From Prado023 sp963753075 (lineage in GTDB: Bacteria; Actinomycetota; Actinomycetes; S36-B12; CAIYMF01): 64,000 bases of DNA. The translations under genes were made by a program, and so were the position numbers. The notes below the pieces were generated by a model. That model was given only the letters and a program-made list of their open reading frames with translations, was not told the origin of the DNA and ran no database searches. This document shows positions 32,576 to 40,817 of this stretch, piece after piece. Position 1 is the first letter of the stretch. Each line of letters begins with the position of its first letter. The stretch is taken from positions 1 through 64,000 of the forward strand of contig CAVWAR010000017.1 of NCBI GenBank assembly GCA_963753075.1. The letters run 5' to 3'.

Positions 32576-34009
32576 TCAGATGTCGTAGTACAGCTCGAAC
32601 TCGTGCGGGTGCGGGCGCAGGCGGATCGGGTCCACCTCATTGGTCCGCTTGTAGGCGATCCAGGTCTCGATCAGGTCCTCGGTGAACACGCCACCCTCGG
32701 TGAGGTAGGCGTGGTCGGCCTCGAGCGCGTCGAGCACCTCGGGCAGCGAGCCCGGCACCTGCGGGATGTCGGCAACCTCGTCCGGCGGGAGGTCGTAGAG
32801 GTCCTTGTCGACCGGGTCGCGCGGCTCGATCTTGTTCTTGATCCCGTCGAGCCCGGCCATGAGCATCGCCGAGAACGCCAGGTAGGGGTTGCTCGACGGG
32901 TCGGGGACGCGGAACTCGATGCGCTTGGCCTTCGGGTTCGAGCCGGTGATCGGGATGCGGATGCAGGCCGAGCGGTTGCGCTGGCTGTAGACGAGGTTGA
33001 CCGGGGCCTCGTAGCCGGGGACCAGACGGTGGTAGGAGTTCACCGTCGGGTTGGTGAAGGCCAGCAGCGACGGGGCGTGCTTGAGCAGGCCACCGATGTA
33101 CCAGCGCGCCATGTCCGACAGGCCGCCGTAGCCGGCCTCGTCGTAGAACAGCGGCTTGCCGTCCTTCCACAGCGACTGGTGGACGTGCATGCCCGAGCCG
33201 TTGTCGCCGAAGACCGGCTTGGGCATGAAGGTCACGGACTTGCCGGCAGCCCAGCCGACGTTCTTGATGACGTACTTGAACTTCATGACATCATCGGCGG
33301 CCTTGGCCAGCGCATCGAATCGGTAGTTGATCTCGGCTTGCCCAGCTGTGCCGACCTCGTGGTGGGCGCGCTCGACGCTCAGGCCCACCTGCTCGAGCAT
33401 GAGGGTCATCTGGTCGCGCAGGTCGGCGAAGTGGTCGACCGGGGGAACGGGGAAGTAGCCACCCTTGTACGGGGTCTTGTACCCGCGGTTGGCGGACCCA
33501 TCGGCCTCGTACTCACGCCCGGAGTTCCACTTGCCCTCGATCGAGTCGATGAAGTAGTAGCCGGCGTTCTGCTTGGTCTCGAAGCGCACCGAATCGAAGA
33601 TGTAGAACTCGGCCTCGGGGGCGAAGAACGCCGTATCGGCGATGCCCGTGGACTGCAGGTATGCCTCGGCCTTCATCGCGATGTTGCGCGGGTCGCGGCT
33701 GTAGGGCTCGTCGGTGAACGGGTCGCGGATCGACATATTGATGATCAGGGTCTTCTCGGCCCGGAACGGGTCGAGGTAGGCGCTGCCGAGGTCGGGGATG
33801 AGCTTCATGTCCGATTCGTGGATGGCCTGGAAACCGCGGATCGACGATCCGTCGAACATCTGGCCCTCGGTGAAGAACTCCTCCGGAAGGCTCTGGGCGG
33901 GCACGTTGAAGTGCTGCATGACGCCGGGCAGGTCGCAGAAGCGGACGTCGACGAACTTGACGTGCTCCTTCTTGATGTATGCGACGACTTCTTCCGCTTT
34001 GCTGAACAA
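32576..34009 (-). CDS. glnA: type I glutamine synthetase
   Basis: A 477-residue ATP-dependent glutamine synthetase, forming a cytoplasmic dodecamer that condenses ammonia with glutamate. Landmarks: KFVDVRFCDLPGVMQHFNVP, FDGSSIRGFQAIHESDM, APEAEFYIFDSV, the ATP-site KPVFGDNGSGMHVHQS and the glutamate-binding NRSACIRIP. KDLYDLPP contains the conserved Tyr adenylylated by GlnE in actinomycetes. I assign a TTG start at 34009, since AGGAGG sits six bases before it and homology begins with FSKAEEVVAYI; the ATG frame start at 34072 adds unlike residues. It is transcribed alone, ending at a strong terminator. Confidence 0.95.
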   Translation of the reverse strand: MFSKAEEVVAYIKKEHVKFVDVRFCDLPGVMQHFNVPAQSLPEEFFTEGQMFDGSSIRGFQAIHESDMKLIPDLGSAYLDPFRAEKTLIINMSIRDPFTDEPYSRDPRNIAMKAEAYLQSTGIADTAFFAPEAEFYIFDSVRFETKQNAGYYFIDSIEGKWNSGREYEADGSANRGYKTPYKGGYFPVPPVDHFADLRDQMTLMLEQVGLSVERAHHEVGTAGQAEINYRFDALAKAADDVMKFKYVIKNVGWAAGKSVTFMPKPVFGDNGSGMHVHQSLWKDGKPLFYDEAGYGGLSDMARWYIGGLLKHAPSLLAFTNPTVNSYHRLVPGYEAPVNLVYSQRNRSACIRIPITGSNPKAKRIEFRVPDPSSNPYLAFSAMLMAGLDGIKNKIEPRDPVDKDLYDLPPDEVADIPQVPGSLPEVLDALEADHAYLTEGGVFTEDLIETWIAYKRTNEVDPIRLRPHPHEFELYYDI

Positions 34010-34182
34010 ACCAACCTCCTGGTTAGAGGGGCGCGAGGCGCGACCCGGGTCTGTGGCTCCGATGACGGCCACGTGCGTGCCGCCGTTGCGAGGTGAACGC
34101 TAGGAGTGACCGATTTCTCGTCGGTGTCCCCATTGTTTCCTGCCCGTTACGTCGGCCGTCCGGCGGGTGTCGCCGGAGAGGT
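34010..34182 (-). promoter_or_regulatory. glnA promoter/leader region
   Basis: 173 bases between the RDD gene stop and the glnA start. It holds the AGGAGG ribosome site (about 34015-34020). I see no GlnR-type box that I could defend. Confidence 0.4.
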
Positions 34183-34620
34183 TCAGGCGCGAACGACGAC
34201 CGTGTCCACGGCGCGGTCGTGCAGGCCGCGGCCGTCGGAGTCCCAGACCAGCGGGGGGATCACCAGGCAGATCAGCACCGTGCGCAGCATCGACCCGATC
34301 AGGCCGAGGCGGCGGCTGCGCCCCACGACGCGCAGGCCGACAAGCCGCTGGCCGAACGAGGAACCCCAGAGCCAGGTCAGCAGCGCCACCTCGAGGGCGA
34401 AGATGCCAAGCGTGGCGAAGGACTCCACGGTGTTCTCGGGGGCGCCTACAAGGGCTCGGGCCACAATCAGTGCGGCGAACCAGTCGATGAACAGTGCCAC
34501 GACACGGCGTCCGGTCCTGGCCATGGACCCGGCCCCGGATGGGGGGAGGCCGAGGCTCTGGCCGTGATAGGCGGGCGTAGCGTTTTCGTCGGTCACACCT
34601 CCGACATCAACATGTTCCAC
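34183..34620 (-). CDS. RDD-family membrane protein
   Basis: A 145-residue RDD-domain protein with the signature RRVVALFIDWFAAL, where Arg and Asp lie on the first helix, and GQRLVGLRVVG further on. It has about three transmembrane segments. RDD proteins are thought to be small transporters, some acting as Na+/H+ antiporters. It lies between glnA and the DUF4191 gene, the order seen in other actinomycetes. Starts at 34620 (ATG) or 34596 (GTG) are both possible. Confidence 0.85.
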   Translation of the reverse strand: MEHVDVGGVTDENATPAYHGQSLGLPPSGAGSMARTGRRVVALFIDWFAALIVARALVGAPENTVESFATLGIFALEVALLTWLWGSSFGQRLVGLRVVGRSRRLGLIGSMLRTVLICLVIPPLVWDSDGRGLHDRAVDTVVVRA

Positions 34621-34623
34621 GGA

Positions 34624-35295
34624 TCATCGCAACTTGCCGCCGCGCGGGACCCGCCCGCTCTTGGGCATGGGGCCCTTGGGCACCGGCAGGGGAGCGGTGG
34701 CAAGGGCATCGAGACGCTTGCGCAGCGTCGTGACCTCGCCCGGTGCCAGCACCTTGGGCATCTTGCGCAGGTACTTGTCGAGCCTGGCGATGGGGACGTG
34801 CCCCTCGCCGTCGCCGATGACGATCTCAGTGATCGGTGCATCCGAGATGAAGCGTGCGGTCCGCTTGCGCTCGGCAGCCATGAGCGACCCCAGCGCGGGG
34901 CTGTTGCCCTCGCCGATCAGGACGACCCCCGGGCGGCCCACGGCCCGATGGACGAGGTCCTGGTTCTTGTTCACGGCCACGCCGGCGGAGATGCCCCAGC
35001 CAGCCTTGGACATGTTCTGGACCACGGCCACTGCGGCGCCGGGCTCGCCCTCGATCGACTTGTACGCAGACTTCATGGCCCGGCGGCTGAACACCACCGA
35101 CACGGTCACCATGACCGCCGCTGTGCCCACGATGGCCCAGGTGAACGGGTTGTCCGTCAGCACAGCCAGCATGATGAACAGCGCAGCACCCACGACAACG
35201 ATGCCCCCGAGCAACCAACCCAGCTTGGGGTCGTACTTCTTGGCCATCCTGTAGTTGTCGCGGATCACGCGAACACGATCGCCCATCTTCGACAT
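34624..35295 (-). CDS. DUF4191 membrane protein
   Basis: A 223-residue protein of the actinobacterial DUF4191 family. A basic N-terminus (MAKKYDPKLGWLLGG) leads to two membrane helices at about residues 26-47 and 52-70, then a soluble domain with GWGISAGVAVNKNQDLVHRA and a Lys/Pro/Arg-rich tail. It lies directly after lipA (10 bases) and before the RDD gene (3 bases), so it belongs to the lip operon. The function is unknown; constant linkage to lipA suggests a link to lipoate metabolism or membrane placement. Confidence 0.88.
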   Translation of the reverse strand: MSKMGDRVRVIRDNYRMAKKYDPKLGWLLGGIVVVGAALFIMLAVLTDNPFTWAIVGTAAVMVTVSVVFSRRAMKSAYKSIEGEPGAAVAVVQNMSKAGWGISAGVAVNKNQDLVHRAVGRPGVVLIGEGNSPALGSLMAAERKRTARFISDAPITEIVIGDGEGHVPIARLDKYLRKMPKVLAPGEVTTLRKRLDALATAPLPVPKGPMPKSGRVPRGGKLR

Positions 35296-35305
35296 GGGCC
35301 GGATT

Positions 35306-36235
35306 CTACCCGCTGGTGCGTGCAGCCATCGCCTGCGCGTGCAGCTTCCCGGCCCGGTAGGACGAACGGACCAGGGGCCCGCTCATGACCCCGAGGAAGC
35401 CCAGCTCGCGGGCATGCTCGGCCAGGGCCACGAACTCCTCGGGTCGCACCCAGCGCTCGACCGGGTGGTGCCGCGGTGTGGGGCGCAGGTACTGGGTGAT
35501 CGTGATCAGGTCACAGCCGGCCGCACGCAGGTCGGCGAGCGCTCCGTGGACCTCGGGGATCTCCTCGCCCATTCCCAGGATCAGGTTCGACTTGGTCACC
35601 AGCCCGGCGTCGCGGGCCTGGGTGATCACATCCAGGGAGCGCTCGTACCGGAACGCCGGTCGGATCCGCTTGAAGATCCGGGGAACTGTCTCGAGGTTGT
35701 GGGCAAGGACCTCCGGGGCGGCGCCGAACACCTCCGCGAGCAGGATGGGGTTGGCCGAGAAGTCAGGGATCAGCACCTCAACGCCGCACCCTGGATTGCG
35801 CTCGTGGATCACCCGGACGGTCTCCGCGTACAGCCACGCGCCCTCGTCGGGCAGGTCGTCGCGGGCCACGCCCGTGACGGTGGCGTAGCGCAGGCCCATG
35901 GTCGCGACCGACTCGGCGACCCTGCGGGGTTCGTCGCGGTCCAGTGGCTCGGGCCGGCCGGTGTCGATCTGGCAGAAGTCGCAGCGCCGAGTGCACTGGG
36001 AGCCGCCGATGAGGAAGGTCGCCTCGCGGTCCTCCCAGCACTCGTAGATGTTGGGGCAGGCCGCCTCCTGGCACACGGTGTGCAGTCCGGCGCCAGCCAC
36101 GCGCTCGCGCATCGCCATGAACTCGGGGCCGGTGCGGGCGCGGGTCTTGATCCAGTCGGGCTTGCGCTCGATCGGGACCTCGGTGTTGCGCGCCTCGATG
36201 CGCAGCAGCCGGCGGCCTTCAGGTGCAGCAGTCAC
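35306..36235 (-). CDS. lipA: lipoyl synthase
   Basis: A 309-residue radical-SAM enzyme that inserts two sulfurs into octanoyl groups on E2 and GcvH proteins. The auxiliary cluster ligands C55, C60 and C66 are in TVCQEAACPNIYECW. The SAM-cluster C81, C85 and C88 are in CTRRCDFCQI. Further landmarks are GLRYATVTGVARDDLPDEGA and HNLETVPRIFKRIRPAFRYE, and a C-terminal RSSYRAGK that contains the conserved Ser. The start is GTG at 36235. lipB lies 42 bases upstream on the same strand, giving the usual lipB-lipA order. Confidence 0.96.
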   Translation of the reverse strand: MTAAPEGRRLLRIEARNTEVPIERKPDWIKTRARTGPEFMAMRERVAGAGLHTVCQEAACPNIYECWEDREATFLIGGSQCTRRCDFCQIDTGRPEPLDRDEPRRVAESVATMGLRYATVTGVARDDLPDEGAWLYAETVRVIHERNPGCGVEVLIPDFSANPILLAEVFGAAPEVLAHNLETVPRIFKRIRPAFRYERSLDVITQARDAGLVTKSNLILGMGEEIPEVHGALADLRAAGCDLITITQYLRPTPRHHPVERWVRPEEFVALAEHARELGFLGVMSGPLVRSSYRAGKLHAQAMAARTSG

Positions 36236-36277
36236 AGTGGAAGAGCCTACGCGTCGTGGTCGCTTGGCGCAGATGGC

Positions 36278-36904
36278 TCAGGCGCCGAGCAGTTGCTCAG
36301 CTCGGCCCAGCACCAGCGCGCGTGCCTCGGCGACAGTGACGTCGCGGCCGAGCTCGGCGGACAGTGACGTGACCGACGCATCCCGGATCCCACACGGCAC
36401 GATCCGGTCGTACCAGCTCAGGTCCGGATCGCAGTTCAGGGCGAAGCCATGCATCGTGACCCCGCGCGACACCCGCACGCCGATGGCCGCGATCTTGCGC
36501 TCACCGCCGCGATCGTCGGCCGGGAGCCATACCCCGGACCTGCCCTCGACACGGCCTGCCCCCACCCCGAGCTCAGCGCAGACCTCGATCAGCATGGCCT
36601 CCATCCGCCGGACGTGCGCCACGACGTCGATGGGGTCCGGCAGGCGGACGATCGGGTAGCCGACCAGCTGCCCGGGGCCGTGCCAGGTGATCTTGCCGCC
36701 CCTGTCCACGTCGATCACAGGGGTGCCATCGAAGGGCCGATCGAGGGGTTCCGTGCGCCGCCCGGCCGTGTACACGGGGGGGTGCTCGAGCAGCCACAGC
36801 AGGTCGGGTGCCCCGTCGACGACCTCGGTGTGCCACACGCGCTGCTGGTCCCAGGCCTGCTGGTAGTCGACGGGGTGCTCGGCCACCTCGATGCGCAGGG
36901 TCAC
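36278..36904 (-). CDS. lipB: octanoyl-[ACP]:protein octanoyltransferase
   Basis: A 208-residue transferase that moves octanoate from acyl carrier protein to lipoyl domains, the first step of lipoate synthesis. Motifs: EHPPVYTAGRRTEP, DRGGKITWHGPGQLVGYPIV with the catalytic-site Gly/His, KIAAIGVRVSRGVTMHGFAL with the conserved Lys, and IVPCGI with the catalytic Cys. The start is the GTG at 36904, where homology begins (TLRIEVAEH). It is the first gene of the lipB-lipA-DUF4191-RDD operon. Confidence 0.95.
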   Translation of the reverse strand: MTLRIEVAEHPVDYQQAWDQQRVWHTEVVDGAPDLLWLLEHPPVYTAGRRTEPLDRPFDGTPVIDVDRGGKITWHGPGQLVGYPIVRLPDPIDVVAHVRRMEAMLIEVCAELGVGAGRVEGRSGVWLPADDRGGERKIAAIGVRVSRGVTMHGFALNCDPDLSWYDRIVPCGIRDASVTSLSAELGRDVTVAEARALVLGRAEQLLGA

Positions 36905-37029
36905 GGGGGAACGGTACCTGCTCTCCGCGTGAGGGTCGGCAGGCTGTGGATGACCGGTTGGCGGAAGGGTTGCCTGCCGAGAGGGTGGTGTCATGCGCGG
37001 CAGCGAGCCAGGGATCGACGAGTGGGGGG

Positions 37030-37941
37030 ATGAGCATCCGAACGCGTGGGCGCAGGGAGGGTCCGACCGGCGGGCAGGGGCCGAGACGGGCGAGCAGGAG
37101 TGGTTCGGCCACGTGGGCGGAGCCTGATCTGACCGGGTGGCTCAGTCCCACCCCTGGGGTCTTCCGCCGCACCGCCGCGCCGGAGGGCCCCGGTGCCCTT
37201 CGCGGGAAGGCGTGGGCTGCGGCACCACAGGGCGACGCGCCGAGCTCGGGGCGTCGGGCCGGCGGAGGCCTGTGGCGTGTGGTCGGCGTGGGGGTCGTCG
37301 CGGTGTTCGTGATCCTGGCACTTGCCCGTGTGACCTTGACCGGCCCCGGTGCCGGAGCTGCTCCAGTGGGTTGGCCGCCGCCGGGGGCGGAGCCGTCCGC
37401 GGTTGCGTCGTCCGGAGCCGAGCCATCCTCCAGTTCCCGCCCGATGGAACAGTCCCGGTCCTCCAGCACGGCGGCTCCGTCGGCGTCCGGCGCCGCCGGT
37501 ACGGCAGTCCCGGTGCCCGTGACACCAGCCACGCCCTCGACTCATTCCGGGGAGCCGGACTGGTGGCGCGTGCTCGCCGAGCTGGATCGGCGTCGTGCGA
37601 TGACCCTGGCCGCGACGGACCCGGGACGGCTCGGCGACTACGCACAACCCGGATCCCCGGCCTGGCAGTCCGACGAGGCTCTTGTCTCGGACCTCTCAGC
37701 CCGCGGGCTGAGACCCGACGGGCTCACGACCCACGTCCTGGCGATCGAACGAGTTGAACGCGACGGTCCTGAGGTGACGATCTGGGCTGTTGACAAGCGA
37801 TCCGGCTATGCCCTCGTCGATGATGCGGGGGAGGTGGTCGAGGCGGTGGGGCCGGGCCTTGCGAGTCGATGGGCGATCACCCTGGCGCAGGTTGCGACCG
37901 ATCCGGGGTGGCGCCTCGTGCAGGTGGTGCCCGGGGAGTGA
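37030..37941 (+). CDS. single-pass membrane protein of unknown function
   Basis: About 303 residues in this frame. A polar N-terminal part leads to one transmembrane helix (VVGVGVVAVFVILALARVTL), then a Pro/Ser/Ala-rich linker and a C-terminal extracellular domain of about 130 residues (WWRVLAELDRRRAMTLAATD, TTHVLAIERVERDGPEVTIW) with no family I recognise. The N-terminus is uncertain: an ATG at 36993 opens another frame with very protein-like residues (GIDEWGDEHPNAWAQGG, EQEWFGHVGGA) that stops at 37128, exactly where this frame continues as EPDLTGWL. A one-base shift near 37120 would join them. Confidence 0.65.
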   Translation: MSIRTRGRREGPTGGQGPRRASRSGSATWAEPDLTGWLSPTPGVFRRTAAPEGPGALRGKAWAAAPQGDAPSSGRRAGGGLWRVVGVGVVAVFVILALARVTLTGPGAGAAPVGWPPPGAEPSAVASSGAEPSSSSRPMEQSRSSSTAAPSASGAAGTAVPVPVTPATPSTHSGEPDWWRVLAELDRRRAMTLAATDPGRLGDYAQPGSPAWQSDEALVSDLSARGLRPDGLTTHVLAIERVERDGPEVTIWAVDKRSGYALVDDAGEVVEAVGPGLASRWAITLAQVATDPGWRLVQVVPGE

Positions 37942-37983
37942 GCGGGCACGGACTGGGTCGGCGCGACCGAGCTGTGCTCCGGG

Positions 37984-38904
37984 CTAGCGAGTGGCCCAGG
38001 CATAGGACAGGGCCCGGTCGATGGTGGGGTCCTGGAAGTCGAAGCCGGCGTCGAGCAACCTGCGCGGAATCACGCGCAGACTGCCGAGCACCTCCGAGGA
38101 GAACCCCCCGAGGGTCAGGTCCAGAGCCTTGGCCGGCACGGGAAGGATCGTCGGTCGGCCCAGGATCCTGCCCATCACCCGGGCCACCTCGGCGTTGGTC
38201 GCCGGGTTGGGCGCGGTCAGATTGACCGGACCCTCGAGGTGGTCGAGCAGGTACGTCAGGGCGGCCACCTCGTCGCGGATCGAGATGAACGACCACCACT
38301 GCTTGCCGCTGCCCAGCCGACCGCCACCACCGAGCCGGAAGATGGGCCACAGCTTGCCCCACGTCCCTCCGCGTCCGGAGACGACCAGCCCGGTGCGCGG
38401 ATGGACAACTCGGATTCCGGCCTCGCGGGCCGGGTCGGCGGCGGCCTCCCAGCCGAGGACAACATCGGCCAGGAACCCGTGGCCGGGCGGTGACGTCTCA
38501 TCAACCTCGACGTCGCCGGTCTCGCCGTAGAAGCCGATGGCGGATCCGGAGACAAGTACCGAGGGTGGGGTGGCCATCCCCGCCAGCGCACGGGCGAGGG
38601 TGTCGGTCCCGCGCACGCGGGAGTCTCGAATCTCAGCCATGTACGAGTCGGTCCAGCGCTGGGCCCCGGTTGCGATCGCTCGGTACGACTCGGGCCCGAC
38701 CGGTGCACCGGCGAGGTGCACCACAGCATCGACAGCTCCGAGCGAGGCCATGTCGACGGTGCCACCCATGGGGTCCCACGTGACCTCGTCAGGGGAGCCG
38801 GAGGCTCGGCGCACGAAGCGCACCACCTCATGGCCCTGCGCACGCAGGTGCGGGACCAGGGCGCCGCCGATGAGTCCGGAGGAGCCTGTGACGGCAACCC
38901 GCAT
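37984..38904 (-). CDS. TIGR01777-family epimerase-like SDR protein
   Basis: A 306-residue Rossmann-fold protein of the TIGR01777/YfcH-like extended SDR family. The NAD(P) site is AVTGSSGLIGGALVPHLRAQ; other family marks are VHLAGAPVG, SGSAIGFYG and the C-terminal DUF1731-like LRVIPRRLLDAGFDFQ. Its start shares one base with the sucB stop, so it is co-transcribed with sucB. The substrate is unknown. This placement after sucB is common in actinomycetes. Confidence 0.9.
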   Translation of the reverse strand: MRVAVTGSSGLIGGALVPHLRAQGHEVVRFVRRASGSPDEVTWDPMGGTVDMASLGAVDAVVHLAGAPVGPESYRAIATGAQRWTDSYMAEIRDSRVRGTDTLARALAGMATPPSVLVSGSAIGFYGETGDVEVDETSPPGHGFLADVVLGWEAAADPAREAGIRVVHPRTGLVVSGRGGTWGKLWPIFRLGGGGRLGSGKQWWSFISIRDEVAALTYLLDHLEGPVNLTAPNPATNAEVARVMGRILGRPTILPVPAKALDLTLGGFSSEVLGSLRVIPRRLLDAGFDFQDPTIDRALSYAWATR

Positions 38905-40760
38905 CAGCCCAGTTCCCCCTCGAAGTCCGCAGTCTCGAGCCGCGACTTCAGGGTGGTGAGGAACCGGGCAGCGTCGGCACCGTCAACCAACCGATGGTCG
39001 TAGGTGAGGGCGAGGTAGATCATCGACCTGATGGCCAGTGAGTCCGCGCCCGTGTCATCGCTGACGACCACCGGGCGGCGCACGATCGCGCCGAGACCGA
39101 GGATCCCGACCTGCGGCTGGTTGATGATCGGGGTGTCGAACAGCGCCCCGCGGCTGCCGGTGTTGGTGATCGTGAACGTCCCACCGGACAGCTCGTCGGG
39201 AGAGACCTTGTTGGTGCGGGTCCGCTCGGCCACGTCAGCGATCTTGCGGCCGAGGCCACCGAGGTTCAGGTCATCGGCATCGCGCACGACCGGAACGAGC
39301 AGACCGCGTTCGGTGTCGACTGCGATCCCGAGGTGGGTGGCGTCGTTGAACGTCACGGTGCCCGCGGCCTGGTCGATCGACGCGTTGAGGACCGGGTAGG
39401 CCTTCAGCGCCTCGATCGTGGCCTTCGCGAAGAACGGCATGAACGACAGCTTCACGCCCTCACGCGCTTCGAACGGGGTCTTGTGACGGGCGCGAAGGGC
39501 GGCTATCCGGCTGACGTCAGCCTCGACGACCGTCGTGAGCTGTGCCGAGACGTGCAGCGACTCGACCATCCGCTCGGCGATCACCTTGCGCAGGCGGCTT
39601 AGCTTCTCCGTGCGGGTGTCGCCGGGTCCGGAGGGGGTGGCTGCGGCTGGTCGTGCGGCGGCCACGGGCGCCGGTGCCGCGGGGGCAGGCGGTGCGCTCG
39701 GTGCAGCAGCGGGAGCCGGTGCCGCGGCGGCAGGCGGTGCGCTCGGAGCGGCAGCGGCGGGGGCGGGAGCGCCGGCCGGCCGGTTCTTCGCGTCGAAGAT
39801 GTCCTGCTTGGTGATGCGACCGCCCACACCGGTGCCCTGGATCGTGGCCAGGTCCACGCCGGACTGCGCCGCCAGCTTGCGCACGAGCGGCGTGACGTAG
39901 AGGTCCGAGGGCGCGGCAGCGGCATGCGACCCGGCGGCGCTGGGCTCCGCCGCGGCGGGGGCAGGCGCGGCGGGTGCCGGGGCCGTCGCGGGAGGCGCAG
40001 CGGCTGCGGGAGCAGCCGCAGGTGCCGGTGCCGGGGGAGCAGTCGGCTCAGGTGTCGGTGCACCCGCGGGTGCTGGGGTACCGATGATCGCGAGGGTCTG
40101 GCCCACGTCCGCGGTCTCGTCCTCATGGACCCGGATCTCCAGGAGCATGCCCGAGCTGGGCGCCGGGATCTCGGTGTCGACCTTGTCCGTGGAGACCTCC
40201 AGCAGTGGTTCGTCGGCCGAGACCATGTCGCCGATGCTCTTCAGCCAGCGGGTGACCGTCCCCTCCGTGACCGACTCGCCGAGGGCCGGGAGCACGACCG
40301 GGCTCTCCGAGCCGGCCACTGCATGGCTGCCGGAGCGGGGCGGGTTGGGGTCCGGTGGCAATGAGCCGAGAGCTGCGGCGGCCGCGGCGGCGGCAGGGGC
40401 CACGGCCGGACGTGGCGCAGGAGCTGAGGCAGCGGGAGCGGCCGGCGGCGCGGGAGCCGCAGGGGCCGCCGCTGGCGCGGGCGCAGCGGGGGCAGCAGGC
40501 TCGGCGGGGGCGCCGGCCTCATCCGCGGCACCGATGACGCCGAGGGCGCCTCCCACCTCGACGGTGTCGTCCTCGCCTGCGGCGATGGACAGCAGCACGC
40601 CCGATGCGGGCGCGGGGATCTCGGTGTCGACCTTGTCGGTCGAGACCTCAAGGAGGGGCTCGTCGGCGCGCACCTCCTCACCGACCTGCTTGAGCCAGCG
40701 GGTGACGGTGCCCTCGGTGACGCTCTCGCCGAGCTGCGGCATGGTGACGGTGACCGACAT
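38904..40760 (-). CDS. sucB: dihydrolipoamide acyltransferase (E2, SucB-type) with two lipoyl domains
   Basis: A 618-residue E2 component of a 2-oxoacid dehydrogenase complex. There are two lipoyl domains (about residues 1-80 and 150-230), each with a DKVDTEIPAP lipoylation site, joined by long Ala/Pro linkers. Then comes the E3-binding domain (VTPLVRKLAAQSGVDLATIQ then GTGVGGRITKQD) and a catalytic domain ending in YDHRLVDGADAARFL with the active-site His. In actinomycetes this protein serves 2-oxoglutarate and often pyruvate dehydrogenase. It lies 57 bases after lpdA on the same strand. Confidence 0.95.
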   Translation of the reverse strand: MSVTVTMPQLGESVTEGTVTRWLKQVGEEVRADEPLLEVSTDKVDTEIPAPASGVLLSIAAGEDDTVEVGGALGVIGAADEAGAPAEPAAPAAPAPAAAPAAPAPPAAPAASAPAPRPAVAPAAAAAAAALGSLPPDPNPPRSGSHAVAGSESPVVLPALGESVTEGTVTRWLKSIGDMVSADEPLLEVSTDKVDTEIPAPSSGMLLEIRVHEDETADVGQTLAIIGTPAPAGAPTPEPTAPPAPAPAAAPAAAAPPATAPAPAAPAPAAAEPSAAGSHAAAAPSDLYVTPLVRKLAAQSGVDLATIQGTGVGGRITKQDIFDAKNRPAGAPAPAAAAPSAPPAAAAPAPAAAPSAPPAPAAPAPVAAARPAAATPSGPGDTRTEKLSRLRKVIAERMVESLHVSAQLTTVVEADVSRIAALRARHKTPFEAREGVKLSFMPFFAKATIEALKAYPVLNASIDQAAGTVTFNDATHLGIAVDTERGLLVPVVRDADDLNLGGLGRKIADVAERTRTNKVSPDELSGGTFTITNTGSRGALFDTPIINQPQVGILGLGAIVRRPVVVSDDTGADSLAIRSMIYLALTYDHRLVDGADAARFLTTLKSRLETADFEGELG

Positions 40761-40817
40761 CTGCGTGATGCTCCTATCGAATGGACGGGTCGTGTTCTGA
40801 GAGGGACGGGTGATGGA

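Noticed and set aside
32603..34096. A 497-codon plus-strand open frame across glnA
   Set aside because: It is the antisense shadow of glnA; residue composition is Val/Gly/Arg-rich and unlike any family, while the minus strand gives a complete glutamine synthetase.
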